DNA of 64,000 nt from Letharia columbiana (taxonomy: Eukaryota > Ascomycota > Lecanoromycetes > Lecanorales > Parmeliaceae): contig NW_023501073.1 of NCBI RefSeq assembly GCF_014066305.1, forward strand, positions 1-64,000. Direction: 5' to 3'. This document shows positions 12,186-23,841 of the stretch, piece after piece. The notes beneath the pieces were generated by a model, which was not told the DNA's origin, did no database searches, and was given only the letters and a program-made list of their open reading frames with translations. Position 1 is the stretch's first letter. Each line of letters opens with the position of its first letter. Both the position numbers and the translations under genes were made by a program.

Positions 12186-14451
12186 GTCGAGTTGTACACT
12201 GCTTACGATGTAGGCGGCATGATGGGGAACGAGTTCATAGTCCATGAATAGGCAGCGTTGGTCGGGTATGATTGTGAAAGCGATACCGTTGATGCAGGTT
12301 CTTATACTGTTGTGAGTAGGATACGTCGCACTGTCTTGCAAGCAAATGTGTTAACAGTGTGACAAAGGTCACTTATGCTATCGGGAGCCGATTTGCCATC
12401 TCAGCCGGTGCTGTAAACACAGCCGACAAAGGATTCAATCTGTTTCGGCATCGGATGTGACTGCGAATCAGAGCTGTCCCAATGAAACACAGCCATAGAC
12501 ACGCAAACCCTCTTTCTTGTGCCCGGTCTATACGATAGCTCTTCCACTCTGGTGTCTGCCTTCTTCTATCTTTACATTTCCATCTTCGACGTTTTTTCTC
12601 GAAACTTGTCTGAAGCCAGTCTACCCAGCATTCCTCCCTCGTTTCAAACACCATGCCCGGTTCGTAACATAAAACAGCCCACCCCTCTCTCTGCATCATA
12701 TGACCTTGAAGCCCAGCAAGCACATCCGAGCCTCTGACTTCCCTCTCAACATCGACCAACGAATAGGGCTGAGAAACTCTATGAAGAGCACAATCTGATA
12801 AGGATATTATCCGCCAGGTCCCCAGAATCCAGAGCCACCATTTGCAGAGACTAGAAGATAATCTGCAATGACCCCGTGACGTTTTCTCCTATGACAGCTG
12901 TGACGAGCTCTGGCATTGTCGAAGTGCAGCACCTTCAGCTGGTCAAATCTGCGCTACGAACGTCACGACGAGGGCAGGGATAGACCTCGGCTGGGTTTGA
13001 TATCTTCGAACCACGGTGCTAAAATTGTATGCTGTTTGTCTAGGAGCGAGGGACGAAAAGTGCGACAAGTTTCATAGCGGCCATAGCTCTTAGACCAAAG
13101 TGTAGAAAGGGCAGATTTCGGTCTCTGCATGCAGCGTCAGGCACTTAGAGATTTAAGCGAAGCGCTAGAGTAGGGAGATGGCCAGATTTACCGTGCATTA
13201 GGGCGTTTTGCTACATGTGCACGTATAAATAACATAAGGCGTAGCCTAGCATGGGGATCTGGCTAGGATATCAGAACGGATTAATTGACCCTTTAGAACT
13301 TTGGGCTCGAAATTGTAATGGACTGTTGGCGGTCAAGATACTTGGGGAGCAGGCACAGCAAGGTGTGGGATTAAAAGCCGTCAAGAGATGCATGAAGACG
13401 GACGACTGCCCTTCTTCTCGAGGCCACATCTTCTCTAGACCAATGCACCTACCTGATGCATGCTTTGACTGGCGGATGTCATGCAGTGTGCGAGACATTG
13501 AGACGGAGGTTTAAAGCGCATTTCGACTCGTAGCTCACAGTCTGTTATAGCTCAACAACGTACGAATCCGCAGCAGGACCGCGAGGGTATAATCTACAAA
13601 TTGAGAAGGGCTCTACAAACCTTACAGGCAACCGTTTTCGGTTGAAGTTACCGGTGAAGTTATATGGTATCTGAACACCACGGGCGAATTCCTTCAACTC
13701 TTCCATCCACACCCGTGGTACTTGCTTTCCTCTGAATATCATCCATACAAGGAAATCCCTCCGTCTGCTCATATACATTCAATAAGAGATGTCTACTCCC
13801 TATTCCCGTCTTACCTGAAGTACGTTCTATTGTCGTTCTTGGGAGTTACCCGTTCCTGAGGCCCGTACCGGTATTTGAGTCAGCGGACGCCCTGCTTCCC
13901 CCGCCGTAAGCATAGCCCCATCGAAGAATCCACCCGCATGTCTTTGCACGTAGGAAAGGACCAGGGCCACGCAATGCGTAAAATTGTGGAGGTTTGAGGA
14001 TCAACTGTGATTACCGTTTCTTTGCCACAACACCATCGAAATCTTGACACACGCTAGAGATGAGGCGTAAGCGTGGCCGCATTCGTCGCACCTTGCGACT
14101 CACATCGCCAAGAAAATCTGCGTCCAGTGTTCATTGGTTCTGGTATGCGGATTGATTGATCGGACATGTCTTCAGGCCTCACTTGCCACACAAAACGGAA
14201 CATTTTCAAGGGCGGTATCATTCGATGGTGGTGTGCTGTGATAGACGAAAACATCGATGCGGGATTACGGCGTTGGAGAGAAGGGCCACTGGATCTCTTA
14301 TAATGGCGCACTCTTCCACTTCATTTATTTGATGTCTTCATACACTGCAAAGGCAGCTTTTGACCCTGCAGGCCCTGACAATGCGCTCTGTCAAGCCTAT
14401 GTTCAACGAATAGAAAGGAGTCCTCGGTAATAGTCTAATCCACAATTCAAA
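12186..14451. other. Gene-poor stretch, weak frames only
   Basis: About 2.3 kb in which I cannot support a gene. The longest frame is on the minus strand (12,373 to an ATG at 12,699). It gives about 107 residues with several Trp and a basic centre and no family resemblance. Minus-strand frames at 13,545-13,778 and 14,054-14,311 and a plus frame at 13,251-13,514 are similarly anonymous. No tRNA, tandem repeat or RIP signature was seen. Confidence 0.5.
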
Positions 14452-15781
14452 ATGGCAGACTGTTTCACGTGTGACTCCGCGCGAGTCATGCACGTCTGCG
14501 TATTATCCGCCTTCTCGTTTGCTGCTCTTACCTCTGTCGTTCTCCGATTGTCAGCGCGCAAGCTTCAGAAATTTAGGCTGGAGCTGAATGACTATCTGTG
14601 CATAGCCGGCTTAGTATGCTCTCGACCACCCGAGTGCCTGCCAAATGCTGATCGGACACTAGGTCTTTACCTTAGCATTGACAATCTTCACAATGCATTC
14701 CACCATTTTCCCGGTCCTGGACCCAGCCAACCCCGACATAAACTGGGGCGACAAAGCGTTGCTCGTGGGACAGCTCCTCTGGGTTACATCCGTGACATTT
14801 ATCCGGGCCTCTGTCCTGACTCTCTATATCCGAATTTTCCGGACGCTGTCTTTTCGTACAACCTGCTACGTGATCCAAGGCATCAATCTGGCCTATTTTG
14901 GTGCCGTAGTCCTAGCTTGCTGTTTGATATGCCGGCCGTTTGCATTTCTCTGGAATCAGTCCATCGATGGCTTCTGTGGTGATCAGAAGTCTCTCGATCT
15001 GTTCATCGGAGTATTCAACCTCATGATGGACGTCACGACTGTTGCGCTCCCGATGCCCGTTCTGTGGGGTCTTCAAATGCGGATGAGGCAGAAGCTCGTC
15101 ATAACCGGCATGTTCTCGATGGGAGTAGTGTGAGTACCCCTCAACAAAAGATGTAAGGGAGCGAGGAAATGCCATGCTGATATCTCGTATAGAATCTGCG
15201 CCATCACTGTGGTCCGGATTATAATAACAACGGGCATTAATGCGCAGAATACGCAGCAGCAGTACGCGATAATCGCCCTTCTAACATGCCTCGAAGCCCT
15301 GCTTGGCATCGTTAACGCCTGCCTGCCAGTGATGAAGCCCATTTTCAGCAAGCTGGGAGCGATCAGCATCTTCAGCTCATTTCGGACCAGGACATCAACC
15401 GTCAACTCAAGCATACACAATAAGTCTCTGCGAGCGGGTCGCAAGAATCATGTGTCGTCTCGAGGAGGAAAGTATCCGCATATCAGTCCGCCTAGGCAGA
15501 TAGTGCACAAAGAATCACTTCTTATGTTCTCTTCAGATCTGCCACTAGATGTTCGAGCACCATCGATTCCACTACCGACCTTTTCATGGCGACCATTGTC
15601 CAGGTATTATCTTCCCAGGGCAGAATGGGAGCATGACCCGTCGGAAATGAGGAAAGACAACGGAATTGGAGTCACGACAGATTGGGATGTTGGTCATCGC
15701 CCGTCGGAGGGCGATTCGCCCACCCTACCATGGCAACCTCAGTGGCAAAGTCACCACAAAGAAGTTATCGGCAGGTGCTGA
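14452..15781 (+). CDS. Rhodopsin-domain (PTH11-like) integral membrane protein
   Basis: Three exons, 14,452-14,613, 14,663-15,129 and 15,193-15,781, joined by introns of 49 and 63 bp with GT-AG ends, give 405 residues. The product has the layout of the fungal Rhodopsin_dom (former DUF3468) family: an extracellular start, then about seven hydrophobic helices in residues 15-290, then a long hydrophilic Ser/Pro-rich cytoplasmic tail. Recognisable segments are LNDYLCIAGLV at exon 1/2, the NPDINWGDKALL loop, and KPIFSKLGA after the last helix. Many fungi have dozens of such plasma-membrane proteins. A few (PTH11 itself) act in surface sensing, but most have unknown ligands. The exon 1/2 junction restores the expected helix sequence, which supports the model. 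Function beyond membrane protein is inference. Confidence 0.8.
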
Positions 15782-17224
15782 GGTAACCTGCAGATCACCC
15801 CTTAGGGAAATCTTGGCCTCCGGTAAGGAAGTATCCTTGCAATCCAGTGTCACCAGATCCCACTGGCCTTGAGCTCTCTATAAAGATTTCCAGAGCCAGA
15901 CCTTGTTGCGCAGACCGACGACCGGACTACCATTTCAGCGATATTGTCGATGCAACTCCTTCGGTACCCAGGGTTCCTCGCCATGCCCTTCATGGCCCGC
16001 AACGGATAGGAACAAGCCACGAGTACCAGTGCCATGATCTCGCACTAAAACCCGGCCCATTTCATCCTCTTCTGAGCTTAGACTGATATTCGACAGACCA
16101 AGCCCCTGAACCGGCGATCCGAGTTCGAGATCTATGTTCCTGGCTTCGCCACGCCTGTCGATAGTCCTAGATGACGCGCCCAGAATGCGTCCATACAGTT
16201 CGGCAGAATTATCAGATCTGGACTTTGACACAATCACTTTCAACGATTGAGACAGCGACCGCGCCACAGGATTGATTTGTCTTATTGTCGTCGTTGAAAG
16301 GCACCCGGACACATCGAGGTGTGACGTCGTGACAAAAGCATAGAAAGTCTGTACGGTCGACGGACTTTGGAGATACTGGTCTCGATTATTCCCACTTGAC
16401 CTGCACAGCGTCGCAATTAGAGCGGTTAGCTGCTTTTGGCAAGGTGTATCTAACATCGAACTCATTGCCACTCTGTCTCTCTTCCAATCGAGACACAGTA
16501 TCATTGTGTAGTGAGTGGGCTTTTGATGGAGGCATAGAAGTCAACGCTCAATTAACTAACCCCGCTGACTTGCTTGCCCATGAGTAGAGCTCCCGCGGTG
16601 TCTTTGTTCAACAGAAGAGCGGCCGGCCTGCATGCATGCACGCCGCGTTCTAAGATCCTGAAATTATCGCTTAACCAGGATGGAGGAGTTCCAAAATCTT
16701 GGAGTGAAAGGAGGAGAAACGACATGATCATGGACATAGAGCGAGGCTCCATGGTCGCATACACTTATTCGCAAGTGACATGGTAATCATCTCGATGATA
16801 GGTGTTGCACTGTTGACTTGACAGATAATGCCCTCCTTAGAGCGCTTTTGCACACCATATGAGTATGTGTATCAAGTAGAGCATCATCTATGCCAGTAAG
16901 AAAGTAATTGGACAAGGCTTGGCACTGGACTTGGCGCGGCGAGCAGCAAAGCGCGAATGGAGCTACTCTCTAAGTAGTATAGTGTCAGCCCCACACTGGG
17001 GTCACCTCAAAAAAGCAAAACACCTTCCACATCTCCGAAATGGTTGGAGGTATGATGCCACTATCGGCTTAGTATCTACCAATGTGGCATAGTACAGACT
17101 ATCAGCAACCAGTCACCATCATCTCAATCGTCATGCACTTTCTCAATCCCATGTTGCCTCTTCCTCTGGGGTCCCATATGCTCTTCGTCCTCCTGCCCCA
17201 GCAACAGCACACGATTCCTCCACC
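15782..17224. other. Intergenic; one anonymous minus-strand frame
   Basis: About 1.4 kb. It holds a 189-residue open frame on the minus strand (15,935-16,504, starting ATG), listed separately, and otherwise only short frames. The last 200 bp are pyrimidine-rich with CA repeats, typical of a fungal promoter, and lead into the oxidase start at 17,225. Confidence 0.5.
15935..16504 (-). CDS. Hypothetical open frame, 189 residues
   Basis: Open frame with an ATG and no recognised domain. The composition is Ser/Thr/Gly-rich and basic to neutral, with no membrane segment or signal peptide. It lies tail-to-tail with the rhodopsin-domain gene. Its length is above chance for this composition, but nothing else supports it, so it may be spurious. 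Confidence 0.22.
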   Translation of the reverse strand: MILCLDWKRDRVAMSSMLDTPCQKQLTALIATLCRSSGNNRDQYLQSPSTVQTFYAFVTTSHLDVSGCLSTTTIRQINPVARSLSQSLKVIVSKSRSDNSAELYGRILGASSRTIDRRGEARNIDLELGSPVQGLGLSNISLSSEEDEMGRVLVRDHGTGTRGLFLSVAGHEGHGEEPWVPKELHRQYR

Positions 17225-18463
17225 ATGGCCGCCCAAGTGAAAGGCGAAAAGCCTCACGACCTAAACTGCCTCACCATTGCCGAGCTCGAAAAGCACGCTG
17301 AACTCCGCATGAACAAGCAGACACGCGACTACTACAACGAAGGCGCCGACTCCGGATCCACTCTCAGAGAGAACACCACCGCCTACGGCAAGTACCGCAT
17401 AAGGCCCCGAGTCCTGCGGGACATATCTCTCATCGACAGTTCCGTCTCAATATGGGGTGCTTGCAACTCGGTACCCATTGGCGTTGCTCCAACCGCCATG
17501 CAGTGTTTGGCCCATCCAGACGGAGAGATCGCCACGGCCAAAGCGTGCAAAGAGGCAGGCATAGCAATGGGTCTGTCCTCCTTCGCGACCTCAACCATCG
17601 AAGACGTCGCCTCAAACATTGACGGCCATCCTCTGATCTTCCAACTCTACCTCTTCGAAGAGCGTGAACACTCTCGGAAGCTGATACAACGCGCCAAGAA
17701 AGCCGGCTACAAGGCAATCTTCCTGACCGTCGACACCCCCATGCTAGGCCGCCGAAACATGGAGATACGCAACCAGTTCAAATTGCCCAAACCATACAAG
17801 CTTGCCAACTTTGCCGAGGACTCCGGTTCCTCTGCGTCAGAGACGGTCATGGATGGATCGACGCCGAAGTCAGAGCAGGGAGAGGAAAAGAAAAGCAACG
17901 GCACAAAAGGATACCATGATGGCAAGAGACGGCAAGCGCCTACAGGGCCGGTGTCATTCCATACACATGCGCCCAATCCGACACTGAGCTGGGAGCGTGA
18001 TATCGGTTGGTTGAAGGAGCAATGTTCGCCGGAGATGGAGGTGTGGGTGAAGGGGATTGCTACGGCAGAAGATGCGCACTTGGCTGTACATCACGGCGTT
18101 GATGGGATCGTTGTTTCGAATCACGGGGGAAGACAACTCAATGGTACATTGGCGACGCTGGATGCCCTACCGGATGTCGTGGAGGCGGCTAGAGGAAAGA
18201 TACCCGTACATGTGGACGGAGGAATACGACACGGTACCGATGTCTTCAAGGCACTGGCCTTGGGTGCGGATTTCGTGTGGGTGGGTCGGCCGGTGCTGTG
18301 GGGGCTGGCGTATAAAGGGCAAGAAGGGGTCGAGCTCTGCTTGAGATTGCTGAGCGATGAATTCAGGCTGTGTATGGGGTTAGCGGGGACGGTGAAGGTA
18401 GAGGACATAACAAAGGAGTATCTGGTCAAGATTGACAAAAGCGGCTTCACCAGTCGCCTCTAA
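17225..18463 (+). CDS. FMN-dependent 2-hydroxyacid oxidase (glycolate/lactate oxidase family), peroxisomal
   Basis: Single exon, 412 residues, ATG in a good context (CACCATGG). It belongs to the FMN-dependent alpha-hydroxyacid dehydrogenase family, TIM-barrel enzymes that oxidise 2-hydroxyacids to 2-oxoacids, with oxygen as acceptor in the oxidases. Family motifs appear in order: YYNEGADSGST (about residue 36), PIGVAPTAMQ (84), LTVDTPMLGRRN (166), KGIATAEDA (275), the active-site SNHGGRQLNG with the catalytic His (297), and DGGIRHGTD plus GRPVLWG for FMN phosphate binding (328-355). Residues about 195-250 form a long Ser/Lys/Glu-rich loop, longer than in plant glycolate oxidase, in the variable loop 4 region. 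The C-terminus is SRL, a type 1 peroxisomal targeting signal. No cytochrome b5 domain is present, so it is not a cytochrome b2-type lactate dehydrogenase. Glycolate, lactate or a longer 2-hydroxyacid could be the substrate. Confidence 0.9.
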   Translation: MAAQVKGEKPHDLNCLTIAELEKHAELRMNKQTRDYYNEGADSGSTLRENTTAYGKYRIRPRVLRDISLIDSSVSIWGACNSVPIGVAPTAMQCLAHPDGEIATAKACKEAGIAMGLSSFATSTIEDVASNIDGHPLIFQLYLFEEREHSRKLIQRAKKAGYKAIFLTVDTPMLGRRNMEIRNQFKLPKPYKLANFAEDSGSSASETVMDGSTPKSEQGEEKKSNGTKGYHDGKRRQAPTGPVSFHTHAPNPTLSWERDIGWLKEQCSPEMEVWVKGIATAEDAHLAVHHGVDGIVVSNHGGRQLNGTLATLDALPDVVEAARGKIPVHVDGGIRHGTDVFKALALGADFVWVGRPVLWGLAYKGQEGVELCLRLLSDEFRLCMGLAGTVKVEDITKEYLVKIDKSGFTSRL

Positions 18464-18966
18464 ATTCAGGGCGTCACATACATCATAACAATAGGACGCA
18501 ACGCAAAGAACCGATTCTTTATGCTAAATCGCAATCCAACAACAAATGTCCCGAAGCTTACACAGCTATGTATGGAGACGAGAGACCAATTGCCCCTTTG
18601 CTCTACCACCTAATCTCATGCACCCTCAAACCCAGCTGCTTTATGCTTGTATCTCGAGAGATACTAGTGCTACCAAGCATATACAGAGGGTGCCACATCT
18701 CTCACCACCCTTGCCCGTCCCACTTCAATTATATATTTAAGCCCCGTAAGATTGGAAGCAATAACTGAGCGTAGCTGGATAAATTCCGCTGGCGAAACAC
18801 CTGGAACCGCTATCTTTCACATCCTTACCAATTCCGTGGGTCTTTATAGATCATGTTGAAGCTATGAGTAAAAATTCACCCGTGCTTTTTTAAGCATCCC
18901 GCAACCTGTCCTTGAGTGGTTACCAAGCGATCAACAAAGTCATGAAATGTATCGCACCCAGCGTCG
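18464..18966. other. Intergenic between convergent genes
   Basis: About 500 bp between the 3' ends of the oxidase (plus) and the HET gene (minus). Only short frames occur. It must contain both transcript ends, but no clear terminator element was identified. Confidence 0.6.
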
Positions 18967-20970
18967 TCAGTAAATGGTGATTTCGCAGGCTTCCACATCC
19001 GAAAAACACGGTCTCTTCATCCAGCGCACCAGTCCCACTCGTTTATACCCACCGGTATGCTCGTCGTCTTTCACCAGTGCCAAGCCCATGACCATTGCCC
19101 TCGAATTTTCCTCGTCTTTCGGCTCAGGGTTCCGATCGTATATCGTGGACGGCATTCCAACCTCTGACCAGTACCTTTCCTTCCGCACTTCCATGCAGAA
19201 TATAATTTGGCCATCCTTCAAATCCGACAGGACATCGGGGTAGATAACGCCTACTCTCTCACTTTCACGATTTGACAATGCCCTCCACCCTTCGTAGAAG
19301 CTCATAGTACCCTCTTCGGAGACCTGTAGATCAGCAATACTGGCTGTCAGACGGCCAGCTAAACGTATCGAGCCACCTGAAACTGCGCCAAATGTGTCGT
19401 TGCCCACGGGCTTTACAGCAAGATCCCTGATTGAAAAATGCCCGAAGTCGTGCTCGATGAGCCCAGATCTGTCTTCGCCTACTGCTTCGTCAAGTCTCTG
19501 GCTATCATAGATAATGGCACCTTCCACGGCAGCCCAGGACCAAGTTGGCGCTCGATAATGGCATGGTCTTCGAGGTTGAAGCTCGTGGGGGAACTGTGCA
19601 ATTTTACTCCTCCAAAGAAGGGCAGATGGCAGGTCCATCCGAAATAAACCAGCAAAATAGGTCCCGTGTGACTGTGTCAAAACTTGGGCCAGTCCAGACA
19701 GAGCTGGCAACTTGTCCGCTTCGTAGGTCAGACTTCGCTGCGAATAGTCTTCCACAATACTAAACCAGTGGTCTCTCATGGATAGTGAACCGGAATTCTC
19801 TATGTTCTCAGCAGCATCGTTCAGCATCAGAAGAGACGGTGGATCCTCAATTCTCATCTGCATCCACGGTAGCTCGCTCGAAGCTTTAGAAGTCTTACAC
19901 TCCCAGAGAAGTAAAGTCTCGGAGAAGTGAAGACTACGCGTGGAGAGTTGCCGTTCTTGTAATGTCCACGCTCTCTTACGAAGTGGGCCTCTGTTCCACG
20001 CGTTGTTCCAATCGAGCGGAGTATTCTGAAAAATCCTAATTCTTTTCGAGCCTTTGAGAATATCCAGAGGCTGATTGTTCTCGGCAGCTGGGCGCTTCCC
20101 GACACGACACCCTCCATCGCTGTTCCTGGACATTGAAGCTGTAAGCGTAATGAGTGATCGGGCGTAGACTTGGCCCATGATGGCGACCTCTTCCTCCCAA
20201 TCTTCAGGCGAATCTTGGATGATACACAATGAGTCAATCCATAGATAGCGCACCTGCAAGTGACGAGTGATCTGAACGGCGTCTTGGAAGGTCAAGGGTA
20301 GGCTCGCAAACAAGATCTCTCTCGTTCTTTCTTTTAGATTTGATGACGTAGTCTTTACTGATGGATTGGGTGAAGAGCCCCAGCAATGGCTCAACGTCAC
20401 ATATACTGGCCTCACTGACGGAATATCTCGGGATTGGACCAGTTTTAGGTCGCACGTCTTTCCAGTGGGACCCAAGTCTAGAAGTCTTTTTGGTGCAAAC
20501 GGCTCATGGGAAGCTGAACATAATGGGTGTGTCTCCTGACACTCTCGCAACCACATTTTCATGAGGATCAATTCGTCTATTGGTTTACTCAATTGAGCGA
20601 TCGGAAGGTGTCGACCTCACAAAGGTTAGTGGGGCGAAGCTACAAAAGGTTAACAGAATTGCCGAACTCACTGAATGAAGGCGGTATATGGTAGTAAAAC
20701 ACATGTTTGTAATCGTCAATATCAACGCAGACATCAAAAGCTTGGTGCGGGTCTATCATTGCTAAGCGTAGATGAGTTGGGTGAGTGGCTTGGATCTCAA
20801 GAGGGAGGTCGCCGCCACTACCCGAGGCAAGAATCTTGCAGAGAGGGCATCCAGAAGCCGCGGAGTTCTGCAGATAGTAGATTGGAAGATGAGTGAGGGT
20901 TACTTTTGTGGTTTGGATTTGGTTGGAAAAAATGATCGGGTATTTCCTGACAAAACCAGCAAAGCGACAT
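18967..20970 (-). pseudogene. HET-domain (heterokaryon incompatibility) gene with a one-base frameshift near its start
   Basis: Minus strand. Exon 2 (20,615-18,967) holds the complete HET core: YVTLSHCWG, LPLTFQDAVQITRHL, VRYLWIDSLCIIQD, VYARSLITLTAS and the RAWTLQERQLSTR block. A 56-bp intron (20,616-20,671, GTGAGT, CTAAC branch, AG) joins it to exon 1 (20,970-20,672). Exon 1 carries the usual two-part N-terminus: CWFCQEIP after the ATG at 20,970, then SAASGCPLCKIL. The two parts are in different frames, and the shift maps to a six-base A run at 20,927-20,932 (T run on the coding strand). With five bases the gene would read through to about 648 residues. HET proteins trigger cell death on non-self recognition between fungal strains. 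This allele is either inactivated or carries a homopolymer sequencing error. Confidence 0.8.
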
Positions 20971-22254
20971 CGTGGGATGGATGTAGTATAAATGGTGAAT
21001 CTCTTTGCAGATTATCATGAGTCTGGAAGGCTTGTTGAGAAGAGAGGCTGTGGTGACACGAGAAGCCTTGCAACGGCAACTCCGCTCGGGCCACCTCGCT
21101 GATGACTGGTCTATGGGTCTGGTAGTAATCACATGATGTAGGTTCAACCAATAATATCATTCCATAACACTGCCACTTAGCCACATGCCGAACTAGATCG
21201 ATTTCTTTGCCTAGATTTAATTCCAACAGCTACACACAAAACTTCATTGGGGAGAAGTCAGCATGGCCTCGTTGACGCTCTTGGTACCGCCGATGAATCA
21301 TATTGTTTGATTGGACAGTAATCAAAGCTTTTTTTTAGGCTCAGTGAGGCCAAGGCTGGCTAGCAATAGAGGGGTAGTGACAACAGAAGTGGTGTGTGGA
21401 TGCAGATCACGTGACCGAGGTTTCCGTGGCATAACAACGTGACTTCTCTTCCTTGTACATGGCCTGCTGTCTGTAAGCTGACGCTAAAATGCCAATGTAA
21501 GATGCAATGCCTTGCCTAGAGACCTGATGCAGCGATGCTTTCTTGTTTCTGCCCCAGATTTTCTCCTGAATACTGAAACTCGATCTTCCCCCACCTTTGA
21601 GCTGACTTGCATTGGATGAGATAAAAGGCCCCGCCTACCGACATGGTTTGATGGCGATAAAGGTCACAGATGGTAGGCGGCGAATTTACCTCCGCAATAA
21701 GAGGCCAGCTTCAAGGCCTGCACCAGACTATGAGAAGACGCATATCTCCCACAGAGATACGTATCCCCCGGGAAGGGTTTACAAATGCAAAAGTGAGGCT
21801 GTGGCATGCCCCAAGCCCAGACGTCAAGGCTAGAACATTTCTAGGCGAGAACTACATACTCGCCCATTGGTACAACAATTTTGATTGAATGCCCGTCATG
21901 ATTACATTGCTCCCATTCTCCCGGATGCAATAGTATCTTGCCGTTAATCTGCCTTATGCTGGGTATCTGCGCTTCGAGAGCATGGCTTCGAAGGGCTGTG
22001 CCATCAAGCGACGGAAGTGGTTGTGTCAGTTGATTGAGAAAACCTAAAGCTGTGCTTCTGTCTAAGTGGTCGCAGATTGCAAGGGTAACATCTGCGAGCG
22101 CAGCATACTGTGGCCACTTCTATCTTTTGAGGCTTGGAACCTATCAAGACCACCATTGCTACTTCCTGAGACTGCTCGAGATTCCTTGATAAAACCTCAA
22201 CTCAGCGAGCGCGACCTCCGATCCTCAAAGCAAAAGAAGGTACCTCCCGCCGCT
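20971..22254. other. Intergenic, no gene recognised
   Basis: About 1.3 kb between the starts/ends of the HET and 2EXR-type genes. A short plus frame (21,612-21,833) is basic and shows no family. The sequence contains A/T-rich promoter-like blocks near 21,320 and 21,600. Nothing more can be supported. Confidence 0.55.
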
Positions 22255-23121
22255 TCAATCGCTTGTACTGGCCCCTTCGGCGCTCTGCTGCTCGGAGCGC
22301 TGCGAGCGAAGGCACCAGGACAGCTTGTACGGGATGAAAGCCCAATCATCATCACGATTATATTCCCCTTCGGAGTCATCTTCGGCTCCGTCTCCCTTAG
22401 TATCCTCGATAACAATTCGCGTGGCAGTCATCCCCTTTTCGGACGCCAAACGGTCCACAAAATCCTCGATCTTGTCAGCTGATGACTTTTGAAGCTCATG
22501 CTCAGAGGCTTCGGCTTCGTGCAGAAACCAAATTGAAACGGTCAAGGTCTTGGAAACTTCCAGCTCAACCAGTGCTGCCATAACTTCCTGGCTGGCAGCA
22601 ATTTCTCTGAGCAGATGGTGTCTGTCTTCATAATATCCTCCAGGTCTGTCCCATAGCTGATTCAAAATAAGCTCGAAAGTCCCCAGTTCACAACCACGCT
22701 CGACGAAGTACTGAATTGCGCGAGCAACACTCTCCGCAGTGGACACTCCACACCAGGTAATATCTTCAATTTCGAGCTTTAGATGCTGTATATGTTTCAG
22801 TCTCTTGTCTAGGAACCCTATCATGCCGTATTCCGTAACGAACTTTGACGCGACGCAAGAATAAAGAAAGGTGTTTTGTCCGTAGAGGACGGGCTTGGCT
22901 TCTGAATAGACCGTGCGACACGTCCGTAAGACGGCGCTCTCCAGCGAGAACACCCTTAGCGCCTCCCGTTCACAGTCGGGTAGAAGTTTTTGGGCTCGGT
23001 TGATAATAGGCCACCTCGGAGTCTCAAATGTTCGCGCCTGAATCCATGAGCTGTGGCAGAGGAGATATCGGTATATCTGAAGGCGCAATTCTGGCGGGAG
23101 CGAGAGAAAAGATGGAGCCAT
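22255..23121 (-). CDS. 2EXR/F-box-like domain protein
   Basis: Single exon of 288 residues from ATG 23,121. It opens with FLSLPPELRLQIYRYLL, the standard start of the fungal F-box-like/2EXR group, and after about 60 residues has the second signature VLRTCRTVYSEAKPVLYGQNTF. The middle (residues 100-200) is a mixed helical region with KHIQHLKLEIEDI, typical of the family. The tail is acidic (EDTKGDGAEDDSEGEYN) and ends Ser/Thr-rich. Family members are numerous in ascomycetes and may act as SCF adaptors, but most have no assigned target. It appears intact, unlike the two related relics at 10.6-12.2 kb. Confidence 0.7.
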   Translation of the reverse strand: MAPSFLSLPPELRLQIYRYLLCHSSWIQARTFETPRWPIINRAQKLLPDCEREALRVFSLESAVLRTCRTVYSEAKPVLYGQNTFLYSCVASKFVTEYGMIGFLDKRLKHIQHLKLEIEDITWCGVSTAESVARAIQYFVERGCELGTFELILNQLWDRPGGYYEDRHHLLREIAASQEVMAALVELEVSKTLTVSIWFLHEAEASEHELQKSSADKIEDFVDRLASEKGMTATRIVIEDTKGDGAEDDSEGEYNRDDDWAFIPYKLSWCLRSQRSEQQSAEGASTSD

Positions 23122-23841
23122 GGCCTATTGTATAGTACTGGTCAGTGAGACCCAATGATGAGGTAGTTCGATTGCTTCGTCAATGATAAGGACAATGAGG
23201 ATGTTCACCTTAAGCGAATGCCGTTTGCACTCAGCGGATGGTACAGAAGTCTCCATTGGGTTTTGAGGCCTGTGTAACAGTGTCGGTGGACGGATTTGAA
23301 TTGATGTGGAGAGGTCTCACCTTTGATGGTGAATTCTTCACTCGCCTCGAAATACGTTGCTGTATTGGACCCAGCCAATTGTCTTTTTATGGCAGTAGTG
23401 ACGATTTGTGCGGGTTGCGAGGACGCGAACGTGGAGTGGTACTCGGCGGAAGTGAGAGAGGGCTGATGAGAAGAGTCTGACTGCTTCTGGGAGACCCGCT
23501 TGTGGTGAGAGTATGGCTGGCGTAGAGGGATTGACTGATACTGAGGGACTGACTGCTGATCTGAGAAGATTGATGAAGTGAGCCCGACTGATGGAGTGAA
23601 AGGAATCAATGGTGAAGATATGAGGTCGCATGTAACATATGGTGTTGAGAAGCAGCGTTCATACCATGCTACACCAAGTCTGCGACTTTGTGGGTGCAAT
23701 CATGAATCAAGTTGAGGTGGGGATATGTGTATGAAGTAAGATGAAGCATGATGGAGTGAATGGACAAGATCGAACCTCATTCACATTTGTTGTTCTTTAT
23801 GGTGTCTTAAGTCACGCCGAAGAACCAAGGTCATGTGCTGT
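23122..23841. other. Intergenic with an anonymous 164-residue minus frame
   Basis: Between the 2EXR-type gene start and the permease 3' end. A minus-strand frame at 23,205-23,699 (ATG at 23,699) is Ser/Gln/Tyr/His-rich with no domain. It sits where the 5' leader of the 2EXR-type gene should be, so it is more likely promoter/leader sequence than a gene. Confidence 0.4.

Noticed and set aside
20839..20935. A 36-bp intron (GTAACC to CTGCAG) explaining the HET frame change
   Set aside because: Too short for this gene set, and its length is a multiple of three, so it would not restore the frame.
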